Below, one piece after another: positions 28,741 to 35,867 of a stretch of DNA of 64,000 nt. The notes under the pieces are model-generated. The model was not told where the DNA came from. It searched no databases and was given only the letters and a program-made list of their open reading frames with translations. The DNA is taken from contig CAKVHA010000004.1 in assembly GCA_934747775.1 (NCBI GenBank), forward strand, positions 1 through 64,000, written 5' to 3'. A program made the position numbers and the translations under genes. Origin of the DNA: an uncultured Clostridia bacterium. GTDB taxonomy: Bacteria; Bacillota; Clostridia; Christensenellales; UBA1242. Numbering within the stretch: the stretch's first letter is position 1; each line of letters opens with the position of its first letter.

Positions 28741-29631
28741 ATGATTCCTTGCGAAGTTGTTAATTTAAAAAAGATGTATGGCGGCTCCGTTGTTGGGGTG
28801 GAAGATGTTAGCTTTAATGTTAAAGAAGGTGAAATTTTAGGTTTCATTGGCCCAAACGGCGCTGGCAAAACCACCACTTTAAGAGCCATAATGGGGCTAA
28901 TTAAGCCCACAAGCGGCGAAGTGGCAATACTTAACGAAAATGCGTTTAAAAACGGTGTAAAGGCGCGTGCCGAAGTTGGATATGCTGGCAGCGATAATGC
29001 ATTTATTCCAAACCTAACGGTTAAACAAAATTTAGAGTTTGTGGCAAAAGTGAAAGGCGTTAGTATGGATAGGGTAGACGAGCTTGTAACTCGCTTAGAA
29101 CTTAACCTAACACGCAAAGCAAAAGATTTGTCGCTTGGAAACAAAAAGAAACTTGGCATTGTTATGGCGCTACTTTCTGCACCAAAGCTAATTGTGTTGG
29201 ATGAGCCAACAAGCGGGCTAGACCCACTTATTAAGCAAAACCTTTTCCACTTGCTAGAAGACGAGAAAAAGCGTGGCGCTAGTATATTACTTAGCAGCCA
29301 CGATTTAACCGAAGTGCAACGCTTGTGTGATAGGGTGGCAATAATTAAAGACGGCAAAATTTTGGCAATAGAAGAAATGGCAGAACTAAAAACAAAACGC
29401 CTTAAAAATGTTGTTATTGAAACCGATTACAGTACGCCAAACATCACAATTGCTGGCGCTAGCAACGTAAAGCGTGATGGCAAACTTATGACATTTAATT
29501 ACAATGGCGAAATGAAAAACCTTGTAAAATATCTTGCATCAATAGATGTAGAAAATGTGGAAATTAGCGAAGCAAGTTTGGAGAATATATTTATGCATTT
29601 CTATGAAGGAGGCGCTAGCGATGAAAAATAA
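28741..29631 (+). CDS. ABC transporter ATP-binding protein (ABC-2 type exporter)
   Basis: ATPase of a two-gene export system, 296 residues. The Walker A motif GPNGAGKTTT is at residues 37-46, the signature is LSLGNKKKLG near 130 (a variant of LSGGQ), Walker B LIVLDEPTSGLD is at 150-161, and a switch His lies in LLSSHDLTE. This matches the CcmA/NatA-like subfamily, with an extra C-terminal region of about 80 residues typical for ABC-2 partners. I chose the ATG at 28741 with GGAG 6 nt upstream; the frame opens earlier at 28714 without a site. It overlaps the permease gene by 11 nt, so the two are translationally coupled. The substrate cannot be told. Confidence 0.9.
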   Translation: MIPCEVVNLKKMYGGSVVGVEDVSFNVKEGEILGFIGPNGAGKTTTLRAIMGLIKPTSGEVAILNENAFKNGVKARAEVGYAGSDNAFIPNLTVKQNLEFVAKVKGVSMDRVDELVTRLELNLTRKAKDLSLGNKKKLGIVMALLSAPKLIVLDEPTSGLDPLIKQNLFHLLEDEKKRGASILLSSHDLTEVQRLCDRVAIIKDGKILAIEEMAELKTKRLKNVVIETDYSTPNITIAGASNVKRDGKLMTFNYNGEMKNLVKYLASIDVENVEISEASLENIFMHFYEGGASDEK

Positions 29632-30412
29632 TTTTATAAATCCGCATTTATTTAAGTTAGAACAAAAGCGTGGATTTGTTGCGTTTTTATGGTTTTCAAT
29701 AATAACAGCAGTGCTTGTGTTTGTGGTATGTGCGGTGTATCCTGCTACAAAAGATTTGCTTGCCAACAACTCAATGCTTGCCGAACTAGGCATTAGTATG
29801 AACAGTATGGCAGACTATTTAAATAGTGAGCTACTTCAAATGTGGCTTGTGCCAGTAACACTATACGTGTGCTGTGCCGTGGTTTCAACCACTACAAACG
29901 AGCTTAGAAACGGCAGTTTTGAACTTATTTACACACTAAATATGGGTCGAAAAGAAATAATTCGTACTAAAGTTGCTAAAATTTCACTAGATGTTTTAAT
30001 TATAAACATTGTTGGCTTTGCAGCAAGCACAATTGGTGCTCTTGCGTTTGGCAAAGGCGGAGTAAACATTGCAAACTTGCTAGTGTATTTGCTATTTGCT
30101 GTTGTTGTTTCGCTTGAAATAATGCTATTTATGTTTGCAATTACATTGCTTGGCAAACGCAGTGTTGGCACGTTTAGTGGCGTTGTTGTTGCGTTACTAA
30201 TGTATTTAATGTGCAGCCTTATGAATGTGGGTGGCGACAAAACACAATGGCTAGGCTTTTTAACTCCACTTGCTACACTTAACGGCTCAATTTTAACCAG
30301 CGGATTTAGTGGGCTATTTGAAAATGGTGTTGTTTTGGGTGTTTGGGCTGCAATAAGTGTTGTGCTATATGTTTTGGCTTTAAACAAATTTAAAAATGAC
30401 GATATTATTTAA
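29621..30412 (+). CDS. ABC-2 type transporter permease
   Basis: Membrane partner of the preceding ATPase, 263 residues. About six hydrophobic helices are visible, starting with GFVAFLWFSIITAVLVFVV (residues about 18-37) and ending with VVLGVWAAISVVLYVLAL. Between helices 2 and 3 lies the cytoplasmic coupling segment ELRNGSFELIYTLNMGRKEI, typical of ABC-2 permeases that act on lipids, peptides or antibiotics. The start at 29621 has GAAGGAGG seven nt upstream and lies inside the end of the ATPase gene; the frame continues upstream to 29555 but without support. Confidence 0.87.
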   Translation: MKNNFINPHLFKLEQKRGFVAFLWFSIITAVLVFVVCAVYPATKDLLANNSMLAELGISMNSMADYLNSELLQMWLVPVTLYVCCAVVSTTTNELRNGSFELIYTLNMGRKEIIRTKVAKISLDVLIINIVGFAASTIGALAFGKGGVNIANLLVYLLFAVVVSLEIMLFMFAITLLGKRSVGTFSGVVVALLMYLMCSLMNVGGDKTQWLGFLTPLATLNGSILTSGFSGLFENGVVLGVWAAISVVLYVLALNKFKNDDII

Positions 30413-30420
30413 AAAAGTGC

Positions 30421-30449
30421 TTGCAATTTATGTAAGTTTGTACTATAAT
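30421..30449 (+). promoter_or_regulatory. Promoter immediately ahead of a terminator
   Basis: TTGCAA (30421-30426), 17 bp, TATAAT (30444-30449). The next terminator hairpin begins only 22 bp downstream, so most transcripts would be about 45 nt long. Confidence 0.6.
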
Positions 30450-30471
30450 ATGTTTAGAATTTAAAATAATT

Positions 30472-30502
30472 AATAGAGTTTGGCATTTAAACTCTATTTT
30501 TT
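30472..30502 (+). terminator. Intrinsic terminator after the ABC operon
   Basis: AATAGAGTTT (30472-30481) pairs perfectly with AAACTCTATT (30489-30498), 7-nt loop, T-run. Confidence 0.88.
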
Positions 30503-30515
30503 ATGAAAATTTGCA

Positions 30516-30545
30516 TTGACATTAACGCCATATTAATGTTATTAT
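30516..30545 (+). promoter_or_regulatory. rpmG-secE-nusG promoter
   Basis: TTGACA (30516-30521), 18 bp, TATTAT (30540-30545). CATATTAATG inside the spacer is repeated in inverse as CATTAATATG at 30568-30577, just before the rpmG ribosome site, giving an imperfect long inverted repeat spanning the start region. Confidence 0.75.
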
Positions 30546-30587
30546 ATTATGCATTATGTAATATGGCATTAATATGTGGAGGAGATT

Positions 30588-30737
30588 ATGAGAGAAACTA
30601 TTATTTTAAGTTGTACTGAATGCAAAAACAGAAATTACAATACTGAAAAAAATAAAAAGAACAATCCAGAAAGAATTGAAATTAAAAAGTTCTGTCCAAC
30701 TTGTAAAAAACGCACTGTTCATAAAGAGAGCAAATAG
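30588..30737 (+). CDS. rpmG: 50S ribosomal protein L33
   Basis: L33, 49 residues. It starts [17 protein letters not shown] and contains two CxxC pairs (C10/C13 and C36/C39 in FCPTCKK), i.e. the zinc-binding form. GGAGGAG lies just before the ATG. Position directly upstream of secE and nusG is the usual bacterial arrangement, which supports the call. Confidence 0.95.
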   Translation: MRETIILSCTECKNRNYNTEKNKKNNPERIEIKKFCPTCKKRTVHKESK

Positions 30738-30761
30738 TCTAATTTTTAAGGAGCTATTATA

Positions 30762-31079
30762 ATGGCAAAAAAAGTAAAAGAAAATGTTGCTGAAGTAGAG
30801 GTTGTTACCCCTGACGCAGAAAACGATTCTAAAGCAAAAAAACAAGATAAGGCAAACAACAATAAAAAAGCAAACAAAAAAGCTAAAAAAGAGAAAAAGG
30901 CCGGCTTAGGTCAAAAAATGAAAGAAAGCCTTAGCGAAATTAAAAAAGTTTCGTGGCCAACATTCGGTAAAACCGTAAAACAAACCGGTATGGTTATTGG
31001 TGTTGTTGCGGTTTGTACACTTTTATTGTTTGGCGTAGATAGGCTACTTGGCTGGTTGTTTACATTGTTTGCATATTAA
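30762..31079 (+). CDS. secE: Preprotein translocase subunit SecE
   Basis: Single-helix clamp of the SecYEG channel. The C-terminal 60 residues have the family core, MKESLSEIKKVSWPTFGKTV followed by one membrane helix (residues about 75-102). The N-terminal 45 residues are a Lys/Asn/Ala-rich charged extension (KKANKKAKKEKK) that is longer than in B. subtilis SecE. It has an AAGGAG site and lies between rpmG and nusG. Confidence 0.95.
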   Translation: MAKKVKENVAEVEVVTPDAENDSKAKKQDKANNNKKANKKAKKEKKAGLGQKMKESLSEIKKVSWPTFGKTVKQTGMVIGVVAVCTLLLFGVDRLLGWLFTLFAY

Positions 31080-31090
31080 GGAGGGGTGAT

Positions 31091-31750
31091 ATGGAAGATA
31101 TCGAATTAAAAGATGTTGCAGCTCCTTCAGACGAAGCAAAAACAATTAAGTCCGATGATGTTGTTGCGGCAGAAACCGAAAATAGCGAGCCTGTTTTGAG
31201 CCCAGAAGACGAAGAAATGGCTGCCCTAAGAGCAGAAGCAAAATGGTATGTTTTGCACACTTATTCGGGCTATGAAAACGTTGCTAAAGAAAACTTGGAA
31301 ATTGTTGTTGATAAATATGGTTTGCAAAAACGTATTTTTGACATTATTATTCCTATGGAAGATGTTGTTGAAGAAAAAAATGGCAAACGTACCGTTGTTT
31401 CACGCAAACTTATGCCAGGATATATCATTGTTAAAATGATTTATGGCGACGATATTTGGCACGCTGTTACGCGTACTCGTGGCATTACTGGTTTTGTTGG
31501 TCCTAAGGGACGTCCGCTTCCTTTAACTGAAGACGAAATTCACAAAATGCGTTTGGAACGCGTTGCTGTTGTTGCTACAGACCTACAAGAAAACGACAAA
31601 GTAGAAGTTCTAGAAGGTGCTTTAAACGGCTTTGTTGGTACTGTTGTTAGCGTGGACGCTATCAATAATAAATGCCGCGTTGTTGTAGAAATGTTTGGCA
31701 GAGAAACACCAGTAGACTTAAGCTTAGAGCAAGTTAGAAAAGTTGATTAA
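31091..31750 (+). CDS. nusG: Transcription termination/antitermination factor NusG
   Basis: NusG, 219 residues. An acidic N-terminal extension of about 50 residues precedes the NGN domain, which begins KWYVLHTYSGYENVAKENL and contains MPGYIIVKM and GITGFVG. The C-terminal KOW domain shows ENDKVEVLEGALNGFVGTV. It couples RNA polymerase to ribosomes and termination. The extension is longer than the classical 180-residue protein. AGGAGGGG lies upstream, and the gene follows secE by 11 bp. Confidence 0.96.
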   Translation: MEDIELKDVAAPSDEAKTIKSDDVVAAETENSEPVLSPEDEEMAALRAEAKWYVLHTYSGYENVAKENLEIVVDKYGLQKRIFDIIIPMEDVVEEKNGKRTVVSRKLMPGYIIVKMIYGDDIWHAVTRTRGITGFVGPKGRPLPLTEDEIHKMRLERVAVVATDLQENDKVEVLEGALNGFVGTVVSVDAINNKCRVVVEMFGRETPVDLSLEQVRKVD

Positions 31751-31790
31751 TTTAATAATTTTTAGCAATTAGCTATTAATTATATATTGT

Positions 31791-31880
31791 GTTGTGATAT
31801 TCACAACCAAAGTGGGAGAAGTGTAAATCTATTATGCACTTTGTAAATACCACAAACGCCAATGTTATTTTGGCAGGAGG
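31791..31880 (+). ncRNA. L1-binding leader upstream of rplK (23S rRNA mimic)
   Basis: A perfect hairpin GTTGTGA-TAT-TCACAAC (31791-31807) is followed by GTGGGAG (31812-31818), a helix AAGTG/CACTT (31819-31823 with 31837-31841) and TGTAAATACCAC (31842-31853). The helix GTGG/CCAC with an asymmetric GAG opposite TGTAAATA loop is the arrangement of the ribosomal protein L1 site in 23S rRNA helix 76-77. A further GCCAA/TTGGC hairpin (31858-31874) abuts the AGGAGG site. L1 repression of rplK translation is inferred. Confidence 0.75.
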
Positions 31881-31886
31881 ATAAAT

Positions 31887-32324
31887 ATGGCAAACGACCC
31901 TAAGAAAAAGGTAAATGCAGTTGTTAAACTACAACTTAATGCAGGTAAGGCTACAGCAGGTCCACCAGTTGGTTCTTCTCTTGGTCCACACGGAATTAAT
32001 ATTCCAGCGTTCACTAAGGAATTCAACGAAAAAACCGCTAGCCAAGAAGGTTTAGTTATTCCAGTTGTAATTACTATCTATGCCGATAGGTCATTCTCTT
32101 TCGTGCTAAAAACTCCACCAGCAGCTGTTTTGATTAAAAAAGCTTGCGGAATTGAGAGTGGTGCAGCTAATAGTATTAAACAAAAAGTTGCAACAATTAC
32201 TAAAGCACAAATTAAAGAGATAGCAGAATTAAAAATGCCTGACCTAAATGCTAGTACACTAGAAAGTGCTATGAGTATGATCGAAGGTACTTGCAGAAGT
32301 ATGGGTGTAAAAGTAGTAGAATAA
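31887..32324 (+). CDS. rplK: 50S ribosomal protein L11
   Basis: L11, 145 residues, part of the GTPase-associated centre. The N-terminal domain has [20 protein letters not shown] and the C-terminal domain has [19 protein letters not shown], contacting 23S rRNA. The usual proline-rich loop is altered: the positions equivalent to E. coli P20 and P26 are Ala24 and Ser30, where P26 is a thiopeptide-resistance site in other bacteria. It follows an L1-type leader and precedes rplA. Confidence 0.96.
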   Translation: MANDPKKKVNAVVKLQLNAGKATAGPPVGSSLGPHGINIPAFTKEFNEKTASQEGLVIPVVITIYADRSFSFVLKTPPAAVLIKKACGIESGAANSIKQKVATITKAQIKEIAELKMPDLNASTLESAMSMIEGTCRSMGVKVVE

Positions 32325-32336
32325 TTAAAAAATGAA

Positions 32337-32375
32337 GTGGGAGAGTAAAAAATACTTGTTAAAACCACAAGGAGG
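32337..32375 (+). ncRNA. Second L1-type site upstream of rplA
   Basis: GTGGGAG (32337-32343), a short helix AGTA/TACT (32344-32347 with 32353-32356), then TGTTAAAACCAC (32357-32368), closing GTGG with CCAC. AAGGAGG (32369-32375) follows directly, so an L1 bound here would cover the rplA ribosome site. It is smaller than the rplK copy but has the same plan. Confidence 0.65.
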
Positions 32376-32380
32376 AATTT

Positions 32381-33064
32381 ATGAATAAAGGTAAAAGATA
32401 TGTAGAAAGTGCTAAACTTGTTAACAAATCTACAGCATACGAAGTAAACGACGCTTTCAATTTGTTAAATCAAACAGCAAAAGCTAAGTTTGATGAAACT
32501 GTTGAACTTCACGTTCGTCTTGGCGTAGATGGCAGAAATGCTGATCAACAAGTTAGAGGCGTTGTAGTATTGCCTCACGGTACTGGTAAAAAAGTTAAGG
32601 TATTTGTTCTTGCTAAAGGCGACAATGCAGACGCTGCTGAAAAAGCTGGTGCCGATGTTGTTGGCGGAGAGGAAATGATTGCTAAAATTCAACAAGGTTG
32701 GTTGGATTTTGATGTGTGCGTAACCACTCCTGATATGATGCCTATTGTAGGTAGAGTTGCTAAAATTTTAGGACCTAAGGGCTTAATGCCAAATCCTAAG
32801 AGCGGCACTGTTACTACAAACGTAGCTAAAGCAATTGCTGATATCAAAGCTGGTAAAGTTGAATACAGACTAGATAAAAACAACATTATCCACGTTATGA
32901 TTGGTAAAGTAAGTTTTGGTACTGACAAACTTATTGAAAACTTTAATGTGCTTATGGAAGCATTACTTAAGGCTAAACCAGCTACTGCTAAGGGTACTTA
33001 TGTTAAAAACGTATCTATTAGTAGCACTATGGGACCTGGAATCAAAGTTGATTACAAGGGCTAA
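32381..33064 (+). CDS. rplA: 50S ribosomal protein L1
   Basis: L1, 227 residues, builds the mobile L1 stalk and is a translational repressor of its own operon in many bacteria. Conserved stretches include [32 protein letters not shown] and [12 protein letters not shown]. An L1-like site lies just upstream, and another before rplK. It ends the operon before a terminator. Confidence 0.97.
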   Translation: MNKGKRYVESAKLVNKSTAYEVNDAFNLLNQTAKAKFDETVELHVRLGVDGRNADQQVRGVVVLPHGTGKKVKVFVLAKGDNADAAEKAGADVVGGEEMIAKIQQGWLDFDVCVTTPDMMPIVGRVAKILGPKGLMPNPKSGTVTTNVAKAIADIKAGKVEYRLDKNNIIHVMIGKVSFGTDKLIENFNVLMEALLKAKPATAKGTYVKNVSISSTMGPGIKVDYKG

Positions 33065-33078
33065 TTAAGATAATAAAA

Positions 33079-33104
33079 AATGACCTAAACTGGGTCATTT
33101 TTTT
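33079..33104 (+). terminator. rplKA terminator
   Basis: AATGACC (33079-33085) with GGGTCATT (33092-33099) and T7. Confidence 0.88.
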
Positions 33105-33113
33105 GTTTTAACA

Positions 33114-33149
33114 ACAAAAAACACAGCAAATTAAGCTGTGTCTTTTTTT
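33114..33149. terminator. Bidirectional terminator between rplA and thyX
   Basis: ACACAGC (33121-33127) pairs with GCTGTGT (33135-33141), A-run before and T-run after. It acts as thyX terminator on the minus strand and as back-up on the plus strand. Confidence 0.85.
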
Positions 33150-33155
33150 ATGATG

Positions 33156-34475
33156 TTATATTATTCTTGTTCCGTTTATTCCGTCTGGAAAACCGCAAGG
33201 TGTAGGGCATTTGTAGCCCGCTGTACACCTAGAACCTTTTGTGAATGGTTCTAACAGGTCAATTTGTTTTTGTGTTGTTTCTACTATTTTTGCAGCTTTC
33301 TCTTTTTCGTAGTCGGTTGTTAAAGAAATATCTTTTTTGTGTATGCTGTTATCCATAAGTTGATAATATTTTATTACAGCAATAGAGCCGTCAAGTTTGG
33401 ACTGATTGAAATACTTTTTGTTTTTTAGTTCGGTTATGTAATGATACAACTGTAGGGTTGTTGTTTTGTCTGTTTCAAGTTGTGTTGCGCTGCATTTGCG
33501 TTCTTTTAGCTTTAGTATAAAGTTTTCTATTGTGCCACGCTCGTTTATTCCAATAATTGTGCCTTGCGGAACAATTGATTCAAGTGATTTGCAATCGGCT
33601 TCCCACTCTGCTGTTAATTCTTTGTTGTTTTTAATAATAGGTGGAATGTAAAACTTAGGCTCGCTTAGGTCAAAAATAGAGTAATCAATGGTGCGGTGGC
33701 GTTGTACTTGGGCAAAGTACGCATATGTAGCTTCGTATGAAGTGGAGTACACCGATCCAAAGTTTTCGTCCATATCGGGAGAGCCGTTAATTGAAAGTTT
33801 GCGGTCTTTTGGATTTTTTGATAATTCGGCGTCTATATATGGGATATTGTTTTCTAAATATGTGCAAAATTCTTTCATTGAAGGCTCTAGTATTTTAGAT
33901 AAATTACAGCGTGTATCTTTTAGTGTAGGGTCGTTAATCTCGCGTTTTATCATAGCGTAAAGTTGGTTAAGTTGGCGATAACTTACAGTGTACGCCATAC
34001 TTGTAGGGGTAAGCACGCTGGTTAAATATCGCGCATTTTCTTGTGCAAGTTTCTTTATTTTTAGGTCGGTGAAATATTTTGGATATTTTGCGGCGTAAAC
34101 TTCTCTAATTTGCTGCTCATATATGTTTGACCATTTGTCGTATAACTTTTGCTCGTTTTCACTCAAAACCATTTTGGTATATCGTGCCGATTTTTCGCTT
34201 GTTGTGTACATATTTTCGTTGTTTAACACCATTGCAAGACCTTTTGGAATATCTTCCAAATATAGGTTTACAAACTCGTGGTCGTACACGCTATGGTGTC
34301 CGCCGGTTTTTGTTAGGTTTACTCTGCGCTCGGTTTTTTCTTGTGGCTCGCTTAAAATGGAGTCAAAGTCGTTTTTCATATAGCAAATTCCTGCAAAATG
34401 CCCGCCTGCTGTGTCAAATTCTTCTTTGGTTGCAATGTGATTGATATTTGTAGAACCAATTATTTTTATATTCAT
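33156..34475 (-). CDS. thyX: FAD-dependent thymidylate synthase ThyX, long double-domain form
   Basis: Makes dTMP from dUMP with FAD and methylene-folate. It has 439 residues, about twice a classical ThyX. The first half holds GGHHSVYDHE (residues 58-67) and SEKSARYTKM (93-102), but the family's RHR triad is replaced by NNENMY (85-90). VLTPTSMAYTVSYRQL follows at 154-169. The second half has QRHRTIDYSIFDLSEPKF (258-275) and later GINERGTIENF and ERKCSATQLE, resembling a second, diverged ThyX domain. The end carries an unusual cysteine cluster C417-x5-C423-x3-C427. Its own promoter lies upstream, and no thyA is seen in the window. An active enzyme with complementary halves is inferred. Confidence 0.75.
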   Translation of the reverse strand: MNIKIIGSTNINHIATKEEFDTAGGHFAGICYMKNDFDSILSEPQEKTERRVNLTKTGGHHSVYDHEFVNLYLEDIPKGLAMVLNNENMYTTSEKSARYTKMVLSENEQKLYDKWSNIYEQQIREVYAAKYPKYFTDLKIKKLAQENARYLTSVLTPTSMAYTVSYRQLNQLYAMIKREINDPTLKDTRCNLSKILEPSMKEFCTYLENNIPYIDAELSKNPKDRKLSINGSPDMDENFGSVYSTSYEATYAYFAQVQRHRTIDYSIFDLSEPKFYIPPIIKNNKELTAEWEADCKSLESIVPQGTIIGINERGTIENFILKLKERKCSATQLETDKTTTLQLYHYITELKNKKYFNQSKLDGSIAVIKYYQLMDNSIHKKDISLTTDYEKEKAAKIVETTQKQIDLLEPFTKGSRCTAGYKCPTPCGFPDGINGTRII

Positions 34476-34499
34476 ATTTCCACCACCTTTTTTGCATAT

Positions 34500-34528
34500 A
34501 TGTTATCATACATTTTGGTTGTGGTCAA
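34500..34528 (-). promoter_or_regulatory. thyX promoter
   Basis: Minus-strand TTGACC (34523-34528), 17 bp, TAACAT (34500-34505), followed by an AAGGTGGTGG ribosome site. Confidence 0.7.
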
Positions 34529-34541
34529 GTCTGTTTTGGTT

Positions 34542-34583
34542 AAAAAAACACCAATTAACTAAAACCTTAGTATAACTGGTGTT
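34542..34583 (-). terminator. Terminator of the leucine-rich-repeat gene
   Basis: On the minus strand AACACCAGTTA pairs with TAATTGGTGTT (one wobble), extended inwards by ACTA/TAGT, followed by T7. Confidence 0.85.
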
Positions 34584-34621
34584 ACTAATTTTAATATCTT
34601 TATCAAATTGTTTTTACATCA

Positions 34622-35746
34622 TTATGGTGTAAAGGTGTCGTCATATGGATTATATCCATATTTGTCTACAAAGCGCTGTTTCTGAGCTTCTTGTTGTTCT
34701 TCATATGTTCGAGCAACAATATCTGGCTCGTCTTTTTCTAGTGGGAAATCAACTGCTTCCGACATATCCATAATAAACGCCATATATCCTTCTTCGGCTG
34801 ACATTTTAGGCTGTCTTGGACCTTCAGATCTTCTTAGACCTGGTTTGTTTGGTGGCAAATGCTCTGGTTTTGGATTTTGATAGTTTGTGTAAGTTGGATA
34901 AACAGGGGTTGTATCATTATTTATGATTGGATTATTGTTTGCGGTTGGTGTGTTGGTATTGCCGCTGGTTGATGTATTAGTGTTAGCAGTGTTATTGGTA
35001 GAGTTTGAGTTCGAACATACTTCACCCATGTAAAGTTGGTTTACTTTATCATACAATTTAATCTGTGCTTCTATGCTAGATAGGCTAGTGGGCACAAATT
35101 TCGCAAAGCCTTTAATGGTTTGAGTCATTCCTATTTTAGATTTTTCGTATTCATCTATGCAAGTGTTTAAAATTACAGGAAAGTCCGGCAATTCGCGTAG
35201 TTTTTTCGCATTTGGATTTATACGATTAAAGTATATAGATAATACACCATTTATTTTGTTTGCCACGTCTTTATCGTTTTTTAAATCAGATATAATTGAT
35301 GCTAATTTTTGCGAAGTATCAAATAATCTAATTTCATTCACTTTAGATTTTTTAAAAGTGTGCTTTTCAACTTTTGAATATTTATTAAAAATAGAAAAGT
35401 GGGTAAGATTTTTGCAATACGCAAAAGCTAGGTCGCTAGCGTATATTGTGCCAGTAAACACGGCTTCAAATAAACCAGTATTTAAAAAGGCCTCTTCGCC
35501 AATTCGTACACTTGGGCTTGTACAGTAAACATATAATAGGCTTGATTGGTTTTTAAATGCACCAGCGGCTATTTTTTCTAAATTATCTGGAAATATAACT
35601 ACATTAACAATTTGCTTTCGGTCAAGGCAGTTAGGGGCAATTTTTTTAACTTCGTCTGGAATATATAAAACACGCATATTCACATTTTGGTCTAAAATAA
35701 TGTCACTGTCACTAACCTTTAATAAAACATTATTTTTTATTTTCAT
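34622..35746 (-). CDS. BspA-type leucine-rich-repeat protein with disordered tail
   Basis: A 374-residue protein. Residues about 20-135 contain LRR_5/BspA-type repeats (VLYIPDEVKKIAPNCL, VVIFPDNLEKIAAGAF, IGEEAFLNT-x-L) with the I-x2-x-AF signature. A helical middle (about 140-240) follows, then a low-complexity linker NSNSTNNTANTNTSTSG, then a Pro-rich, charged tail. BspA repeats are common in surface proteins, but no signal peptide is visible here, so location is uncertain. I chose the ATG at 35746 because the promoter TTGACT-17-TACACT overlaps the longer reading at 35794 and AAAGGA lies upstream of 35746. Confidence 0.75.
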   Translation of the reverse strand: MKIKNNVLLKVSDSDIILDQNVNMRVLYIPDEVKKIAPNCLDRKQIVNVVIFPDNLEKIAAGAFKNQSSLLYVYCTSPSVRIGEEAFLNTGLFEAVFTGTIYASDLAFAYCKNLTHFSIFNKYSKVEKHTFKKSKVNEIRLFDTSQKLASIISDLKNDKDVANKINGVLSIYFNRINPNAKKLRELPDFPVILNTCIDEYEKSKIGMTQTIKGFAKFVPTSLSSIEAQIKLYDKVNQLYMGEVCSNSNSTNNTANTNTSTSGNTNTPTANNNPIINNDTTPVYPTYTNYQNPKPEHLPPNKPGLRRSEGPRQPKMSAEEGYMAFIMDMSEAVDFPLEKDEPDIVARTYEEQQEAQKQRFVDKYGYNPYDDTFTP

Positions 35747-35784
35747 CTCAATTTTTCCTTTGTGGATTTTCTCAATCTGAAAAT

Positions 35785-35813
35785 AGTGTAACATAATAAA
35801 AGAGATTAGTCAA
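35785..35813 (-). promoter_or_regulatory. Promoter of the LRR gene
   Basis: Minus-strand TTGACT (35808-35813), 17 bp, TACACT (35785-35790). Confidence 0.85.
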
Positions 35814-35840
35814 TAGCAAAAAAATGTCATATAATGTCAA

Positions 35841-35867
35841 AAAAAACCAGCAATCAATTTTGCTGGC
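35841..35867 (-). terminator. Terminator overlapping the stop of the 254-aa gene
   Basis: Minus-strand CCAGCAA-AATTGA-TTGCTGG followed by T8. The 5' arm encodes the last codons (Ser-Gln-Gln) and the loop contains the stop codon, so gene end and terminator are fused. Confidence 0.88.

Noticed and set aside
28644..29357. Long minus-strand open frame over the ABC ATPase gene
   Set aside because: It lies opposite a clear ATPase, has Ser/Leu/Phe-rich antisense composition and no ribosome site.
29929..30387. Minus-strand open frame of about 150 codons over the permease
   Set aside because: Shadow of the permease; no ribosome site, no promoter.
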